This document shows, one piece after another, positions 59,313 through 64,000 of a stretch of 64,000 nt of DNA (positions within the stretch are counted from its first letter, which is position 1; every line of letters starts with the position of its first letter). The notes under the pieces were generated by a model. It saw only the letters and a list, made by a program, of their open reading frames with translations. It was not told the DNA's origin and made no database searches. The stretch is taken from positions 1 through 64,000 of the forward strand of contig CAZEBR010000003.1 of NCBI GenBank assembly GCA_964510375.1, in the 5' to 3' direction. This DNA comes from CAYLJV01 sp964510375 (GTDB taxonomy: Archaea; Hadarchaeota; Hadarchaeia; Hadarchaeales; JAGGTB01). The translations under genes and the position numbers were made by a program.

Positions 59313-60189
59313 AGAAAAGAAGATCGAAAACATGCTCGTGCCAGTAAGACACCCGGACGACGTAAACCGAGTTACCGAACTGGCCTCGGTCCTAGCCGAT
59401 GGGAGCACGATAGTATATTTGACGGTAATAAAACAAGGAAACTTTCTGGAAATGCAACAAGACTGGCGGAAGTCTTCGGACGTTTTAGAGAAGGATAGAA
59501 GCAGAACTTTCGCTAGAAGAGCCGAGGTAATCCCGAAAATACGGTATAGTGATACCGTCTGGGAAGGGGTTCTGGACCAAGCTGATGAGGAAGACTCGGA
59601 CCTGATAGTTCTAGGTTGGGGAGGAAAAATTAGTTTACGCTCACTGCGACAGAAAACCCCAGTAGAGAAAATATTCACGCAATCCAAGAGAGACGTGCTG
59701 GCCTTCAAAAGTAAAGATGGAGGAGTCCGGAATATCGAGAAGATTCTTTTCCCCGTCGGTTACAAAGACTACGACTATAAAAAACGGCTCTCAATAACTG
59801 CAAGGATAGTAAAAAATACCGGAGCGGAATGTGTATTATTCCACGTGAAGAGAGAGAACGAGACCGAGAAGGACGTGAAGGAAGTATTCGAAGGTCCAAA
59901 AACTTTCATGGAAGAGTTGGGCATCGACTGCAAGACAAAGTCAGTGGAAAACGTCGACATTTTGGAGGCTTTGCTCGAAGAATCTGAAAAACACGATCTA
60001 ATGATTCTCGGACCCACCAGAGAATACATATTTTCCAGATATCTGTTCGGCTGGATGACCGACGAAATTGTAAACAACGCAAAATGTTCCACGATAGTGT
60101 TCAAAGAAGGAGAACACAAAATAAAAGCGTGGATAATGGGAGTTATTTCCGGATTCATCAATGAGGTAAAGAAATTTTTTGGACATTGA
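59305..60189 (+). CDS. Tandem universal stress protein (UspA-like), kdp operon
   Basis: A 294-residue protein of two Usp domains (about 8-135 and 142-270). Domain 2 has ILFPVGYKDYDYKKRL, and ends LMILGPTREYIFSRYLFGWMTDEIVNNAKCSTIVF, where the usual GxxGxxxxxS nucleotide loop is altered; domain 1 has DLIVLGWGG. Bacterial KdpD carries a Usp domain as K+ sensor, and no KdpD is present here, so this stand-alone form may serve Kdp regulation. A C-terminal amphipathic tail follows. TTG start after GGGAGGGAG. Confidence 0.82.
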   Translation: MAEEKKIENMLVPVRHPDDVNRVTELASVLADGSTIVYLTVIKQGNFLEMQQDWRKSSDVLEKDRSRTFARRAEVIPKIRYSDTVWEGVLDQADEEDSDLIVLGWGGKISLRSLRQKTPVEKIFTQSKRDVLAFKSKDGGVRNIEKILFPVGYKDYDYKKRLSITARIVKNTGAECVLFHVKRENETEKDVKEVFEGPKTFMEELGIDCKTKSVENVDILEALLEESEKHDLMILGPTREYIFSRYLFGWMTDEIVNNAKCSTIVFKEGEHKIKAWIMGVISGFINEVKKFFGH

Positions 60190-60249
60190 TAAATAGATGT
60201 CGGACTATTCGATCCGAATCTGAATTTATCCTAAAACAAAACTCATAAA

Positions 60250-60630
60250 TCAAAATATATCCGAGACTATTTCACCCGGCGACTTACCTTCAAAGCCCAG
60301 TATTGCAAATATACTACAGAACACGGCCAAGAGAATATCCTCTATCCAACCGACCAGTACCAAACTGTCCGGGACGAAATCCACAGGAGAAAGTATATAG
60401 ATAAATCCCATGCTCGCTATCAAGAGACTGAGCAAGTTAGTTCCCTCATCCCTCTCTATGTCCATCGTGTGCCTAGGATCAGAACGGACATGATTTTCAA
60501 ACGCAATTATTGCCTCTTCTTTTGTAGCTTTGGGTTCACTGCTCCATCCACACTGACAATTAGCAGAAAAACCCCTCCTGCCCTCTTCTAACTTCGCCTC
60601 GGAATCATCAAACCTATATTCACTGCCCAT
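60250..60630 (-). CDS. DUF1232 (YkvA-type) membrane protein with N-terminal soluble part
   Basis: About 126 residues. The N-terminal half is soluble, with CQCGW and a following HxxxxP-H pattern (HVRSDPRH) that could be a small zinc site. The C-terminal half is DUF1232: IYILSPVDFVPDSLVLVGWIEDILLAVF, shown here in part, with two hydrophobic segments. DUF1232 proteins are small membrane proteins of unknown role. The second ATG (60630) is better spaced from CCGGAG than the first (60636). It converges on the stress-protein gene. Confidence 0.75.
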   Translation of the reverse strand: MGSEYRFDDSEAKLEEGRRGFSANCQCGWSSEPKATKEEAIIAFENHVRSDPRHTMDIERDEGTNLLSLLIASMGFIYILSPVDFVPDSLVLVGWIEDILLAVFCSIFAILGFEGKSPGEIVSDIF

Positions 60631-60782
60631 ATTCATCTCCGGACCACATTCCTCTTGCGAGCATTTGGCATAAATATATTTCCGAGCAGTCAGACCTAGA
60701 ATATTTATAACTCCATTTTCGCGGCATAAGCGGGTTATTATTTAAACTATAAAATAAAAAAACAAACAGGTTGGGGCAAAAA

Positions 60783-63557
60783 ATGGTTTCCTTCAAAAAA
60801 TCTTCTATCCTAAGATATACCGTATATGCCCTAATCATAGTATCAGCCTTTTTCGTAATCGTTTCCGTTTCTTCCGGGTTCCTGATGGATTACTATTGGT
60901 TCAAATCCATAGGATATCTCCAAATATTCATGACCAATCTCAAATATCAGCTACTCCTCCTATTTCTGGGTTGGATAATCACAACCGGCTGCCTCCTCCT
61001 TTCCTGGAGGACAATCAATAAGGCTCTCAAGGACCAGATTCCTGAAATCGGAGATAAACTATATAAAGTGCTATCAATTTTCGCCGGTTTCGGAGTGGGA
61101 TGGTGGCTCAAAGGCAACTACCTGATAGTGCTAAAATTTCTGAACCATGTGCCTTGGGGTACAAGCGACCCGATTTTCAATAACGATATTTCCTTCTACG
61201 TATTTCAATTACCTATGATCAGAACCCTTTTGACTATCGCCGGAATTATCTCCGGACTAGTCCTTTTCGTAACGCTATTTTCTTATACGATAGGTAGATC
61301 AGCGATCATGGAGAGGGAAGGACAGGACTTGTTCTTCTCTGAAGAACCATCGTCAACTTGGGGGCCGGAGAAAATCCTAAAATCTTACCCCATCTTGGCT
61401 TCAATATTAACTCTAACTTTAGTAGGAGCCTTGTTCGTGTGGGTCGGAAGGTATTCGTACTTATGGAGCTTCAGCCCGGGCAATTCTATCCCCACAGGAG
61501 CATCCTATATGGCAATAAACTATCGCATACCATACACCTGGATAGAAACCATAGGAGTCTTAATATTGGGGGGACTCGTACTCTACACGATACTAAATCT
61601 AAGAGAAATGAAAGAAAAGATAGAAATCGGAGAAATATCCGACTTTAAGATGGAATTCGGGACAGTATTGGTTTTAATATTGATATTTTTCCTCATTCCC
61701 AGTCTAGTCTTCGGAGCTATTAACAGTTTAAACGTCAAACCGAACGAACCTACGATACAAAAACCGTATCTAGAACACACCATCGAATTCACCAACCGCG
61801 CCTACGGTCTGGACAATATGATAGAAACAGAGTTTATGATAAACCCTGATAACCTCACTTCCGATGAAGCTCTAGAGAGCCCCACAATCAAAAATGCCAG
61901 AATCGTCGACTACCGTCCCGTCAAACAGTCCTACCAGCAGAGGCAGGAACTCAGAACTTACTACGAGTTCCACGATGTGGACGTGGACCGATACGATACA
62001 CCGGAAGGAAAAAGGTTAGCGGTAATATCCGGCAGGGAAATCAACATCGCCGAAATCCCTGCACGGGGCGGAGAATGGCAGACAAAGAATCTTTTATATA
62101 CCCATGGATTCGGTGCTGTACTCTCACCGGCAAGCGAAGTAGAAAAAGATGGCTCTCCGATCCTATCGGTACGGGATATTCCTCCTGTTTCGGAATGGGA
62201 GAATACCACCATAAACGAACCCAGAATTTACTACGGTGAAAGAACTGATAGTTACGCACTCGTGAACGCTTCAGGTCTGGACGAATTTGACTATCCCAGA
62301 GGTGAAAATAATGCACTTTATAGATACGAATACGATAGTGGGATAAAAGTAGGTAGCATCTGGAAAAAATTAATTTCATGGTTCTATACCGGAGAATTCA
62401 ACCTGCTGGTTTCCGACTATGTCGGGAAAGAATCGAAACTACTTCTACATAGAAACGTTCACGAAAGAGTTAGGAAAATAGCACCGTTCCTTAGATACGA
62501 TTCAAACGCACATTTCTTTATCGACAAAGAGGGCGGATTAAATTATCTTCTCAACGGAATAACCCAAGCCAAAAACTATCCTTATTCCTATACCGACGGA
62601 AACGCCCCAGGGTACCTTTCCGATAGCTTAAAGGTATTCGTGGAAGCCAATACCGGCGAGGTAAAGTTCTATCCAATCAAGGAGGATCCGATAGTCATGA
62701 CCTATTCAAACATATATCCGGACCTATTCATGGAAGAGGAAATGCCCAAGAGTTACAGAAAACACATTATCTATCCAACCGACCTGTTCTCGATTCAAAT
62801 GAGTATCTTCCGAAGATATCACATGAAGGACTATAAAACATTCTACAAGCAGGAAGATCTGTGGACCTTCGCGAAAGAAACCTACCATGGCAGAAGCGAT
62901 ACACGGGTCGAAGCCTACAACATCATTTACGATGTTACTGATATTCCAGGATTCGAAAACCACAATGAGGAATTCATGCTCGTAGAACCCTTCACTCCAA
63001 AGGACAAAAACAACATGATATCATGGATCGGAGTAGGTCAGGACGGACAAAACTACGGAAAGAAGTCGATAATTAGATTCCCGAAAGGGGAATACGTGAG
63101 GGGACCAAGCGTAATCGAGTCCATTATAGATCAAAATACAAGCATTTCAGAGCAGTTCTCCTTGTGGGGCCAGAGAGGAAGTAGCGTGCTCAGAGGTAAC
63201 CTTCTCGTATTGCCCGTGAAAAACGATCTTCTTTACATAGAACCAGTTTACCTGAGTGCCCAAGGTGTTGCATATCCGCAACTAAAGAGAGTAATCACAG
63301 TCTACGGGGACACGGCCGCGATGGAAAACTCTTTGGAAAGGTCCATCCGTGCCGTCCTGGGAGAAGAAGTCGGTCCTACGCCCCCTGGACCCGGAGATAA
63401 TGTGGCACCCGGCGAACTCGTGAACTTGGTGAGGGACTATCTACAGCTACGGGAAGAATACAACCAACTCATTCGAGAGGGTAAGTACGCCGAGGCAGGA
63501 GAGATCAGAGAAAGGATGGAAGCAATATCCGAAAACATGAGCAGGTTCGTGCCTTAG
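60783..63557 (+). CDS. UPF0182 family large membrane protein (COG1615)
   Basis: A 924-residue protein. Residues 1-330 carry about seven membrane segments with the family opening MDYYWFKSIGY and NDISFYVFQLP. The remainder is a large extracytoplasmic domain: EPTIQKPYLEHTIEFTNRAYG, RYDTPEGKRLAVISGREI, EPRIYYGERTDSYALV and a C-terminal coiled region (LREEYNQLIREGKYAEAGEI). UPF0182 proteins are found in actinobacteria, cyanobacteria and some archaea; function unknown. The ATG at 60783 is used rather than the TTG at 60771, because GGTTGGGG lies between them. Confidence 0.92.
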   Translation: MVSFKKSSILRYTVYALIIVSAFFVIVSVSSGFLMDYYWFKSIGYLQIFMTNLKYQLLLLFLGWIITTGCLLLSWRTINKALKDQIPEIGDKLYKVLSIFAGFGVGWWLKGNYLIVLKFLNHVPWGTSDPIFNNDISFYVFQLPMIRTLLTIAGIISGLVLFVTLFSYTIGRSAIMEREGQDLFFSEEPSSTWGPEKILKSYPILASILTLTLVGALFVWVGRYSYLWSFSPGNSIPTGASYMAINYRIPYTWIETIGVLILGGLVLYTILNLREMKEKIEIGEISDFKMEFGTVLVLILIFFLIPSLVFGAINSLNVKPNEPTIQKPYLEHTIEFTNRAYGLDNMIETEFMINPDNLTSDEALESPTIKNARIVDYRPVKQSYQQRQELRTYYEFHDVDVDRYDTPEGKRLAVISGREINIAEIPARGGEWQTKNLLYTHGFGAVLSPASEVEKDGSPILSVRDIPPVSEWENTTINEPRIYYGERTDSYALVNASGLDEFDYPRGENNALYRYEYDSGIKVGSIWKKLISWFYTGEFNLLVSDYVGKESKLLLHRNVHERVRKIAPFLRYDSNAHFFIDKEGGLNYLLNGITQAKNYPYSYTDGNAPGYLSDSLKVFVEANTGEVKFYPIKEDPIVMTYSNIYPDLFMEEEMPKSYRKHIIYPTDLFSIQMSIFRRYHMKDYKTFYKQEDLWTFAKETYHGRSDTRVEAYNIIYDVTDIPGFENHNEEFMLVEPFTPKDKNNMISWIGVGQDGQNYGKKSIIRFPKGEYVRGPSVIESIIDQNTSISEQFSLWGQRGSSVLRGNLLVLPVKNDLLYIEPVYLSAQGVAYPQLKRVITVYGDTAAMENSLERSIRAVLGEEVGPTPPGPGDNVAPGELVNLVRDYLQLREEYNQLIREGKYAEAGEIRERMEAISENMSRFVP

Positions 63558-63656
63558 CTCTCTTTATCATAAGGAGAGAGTTGATCAAAAAGAGTTTTCG
63601 CTTTTTAGGGTAACTATAAAAAAGCATTTTTGACTATAACCGGGAAGAGACAAAAC

Positions 63657-64000
63657 ATGAAAAAGAAAAGCATAGAAAAAATAATGGAAGACTTCCACGA
63701 GGAGTATCAGGAAGATCCCGAGGGATGGAGTTTCTGGATGTCACCCCCCTCGGAATCGGGAGATTTCTACGAGGCTTATATCGTCCACGGGGACGAGGCC
63801 TATTTCCTGAAGCTCGATTCGGTATTCACTCCTAATCCTCTAGGGGTCGGGACCAAGCTGAGCATAGAAGAGGACCAGCTGGTGGAAGATCTTCCGGACT
63901 TCGGATATCGAAAGTTCGACAAGGAGGAGACCAGAAAATTCCTAGAAAACTTGCCGAGCCCGGAAGAACACGAAACGGAAGAGGAGTTTAGGAAGGAACT
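63657..64000 (+). CDS. Uncharacterised acidic protein (3' end cut off)
   Basis: An open frame from the ATG at 63657 to the right edge (114 codons, no stop). The translation is soluble and strongly acidic: FHEEYQEDPEGWSFWMSPP, YFLKLDSVFTPNPLGVG, then a Glu-rich tail (LPSPEEHETEEEF). No family recognised. Low complexity is not present before residue 100 and codon use matches the neighbours, so it is probably a real gene. Confidence 0.6.
   Translation, partial: MKKKSIEKIMEDFHEEYQEDPEGWSFWMSPPSESGDFYEAYIVHGDEAYFLKLDSVFTPNPLGVGTKLSIEEDQLVEDLPDFGYRKFDKEETRKFLENLPSPEEHETEEEFRKE

Noticed and set aside
63558..63580. CTCTCT/AGAGAG hairpin after the UPF0182 gene
   Set aside because: A short stem with an 11-base loop and no T-run afterwards, so I do not call it a terminator.

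Overview
The window is a piece of an archaeal chromosome, almost certainly euryarchaeal. The evidence is TFB, alpha-NAC, ribosomal protein S8e, DphB, a cis-prenyltransferase, an archaeal-type riboflavin pathway, a Fae-Hps fusion (tetrahydromethanopterin-linked formaldehyde chemistry), the nitrogen regulator NrpR, and an intron in elongator tRNA-Met. Many proteins are Asp/Glu-rich and a full Kdp potassium pump is present, which suggests moderate salt adaptation. Methanogen-related halophilic lineages (for example Methanonatronarchaeia or MSBL1) fit, but the lineage cannot be fixed from this window. Start codons are often TTG or GTG, placed about five bases after a GGAGGTGA-type ribosome site. 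Several starts were moved on that basis, and three genes appear to use ATA, ATT or CTG. Four short runs of N mark scaffold joins at 16300, 17623, 45979 and 53222.

Regions. 1-8.6 kb: a membrane-anchored repeat protein of molybdopterin-oxidoreductase type (cut by the left edge), a Dph6-like ligase, tRNA-Met, rpiA, two CBS proteins, an AIR-synthase relative, an SDR enzyme, tRNA-Gly, a DUF2148 Fe-S protein and a HAD phosphatase. 8.7-16.3 kb: an ammonium-assimilation block with glnA, a five-gene split glutamate synthase, and nrpR directly upstream. Perfect GGAA-N6-TTCC operators sit where transcription of glnA and of the glt operon should begin. The amidotransferase gene of the synthase carries a one-base frameshift. 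16.5-22.2 kb: an oppABCDF-type peptide transporter. 22.4-28.9 kb: an MBL hydrolase, nucS and alkyladenine glycosylase (DNA repair), NAC, an RCK_N-DHH fusion, MTA phosphorylase and a cis-prenyltransferase.

29.0-36.4 kb: smc-scpA-scpB, in which the SMC is only 772 residues with no recognisable hinge domain, then S8e, DUF211, TFB, a CFI-box protein, tRNA-Lys, dphB and DUF357. 36.4-39.3 kb: a riboflavin operon (ribK-ribB-ribC-ribH-arfB). 39.4-45.3 kb: AmrS radical SAM, TtuA-type tRNA thiolase, TudS-type desulfurase, a phosphohexomutase, an AEC transporter and an old-yellow-enzyme homologue. 45.4-46.7 kb: tRNA-Arg followed by a roughly 1.2 kb islet that ends in a copy of the tRNA 3' end and holds an MntA-HepT pair plus broken VapBC remnants. 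46.8-53.2 kb: Fae-Hps, an MFS permease, and a sulfate-activation operon (RHH protein, cysD, cysN, AlkP-family hydrolase) with a second RHH paralogue nearby. 53.2-60.2 kb: a potassium module with a divergent Lrp-type HTH/RCK_C regulator, trkA, kdpFABC and a tandem universal stress protein. 60.2-64 kb: a DUF1232 protein, a 925-residue UPF0182 membrane protein and a truncated gene at the right edge.

Themes: nitrogen assimilation under NrpR; potassium homeostasis without KdpDE but with ligand-sensing RCK domains; ribulose/ribose supply through Fae-Hps and RpiA; and tRNA and EF-2 modification. The most unusual observations are the short SMC paired with ScpAB, the NrpR operator pair, the tRNA-flanked toxin-antitoxin islet, the RHH proteins whose C-terminus resembles that of CysD, and the non-canonical start codons.
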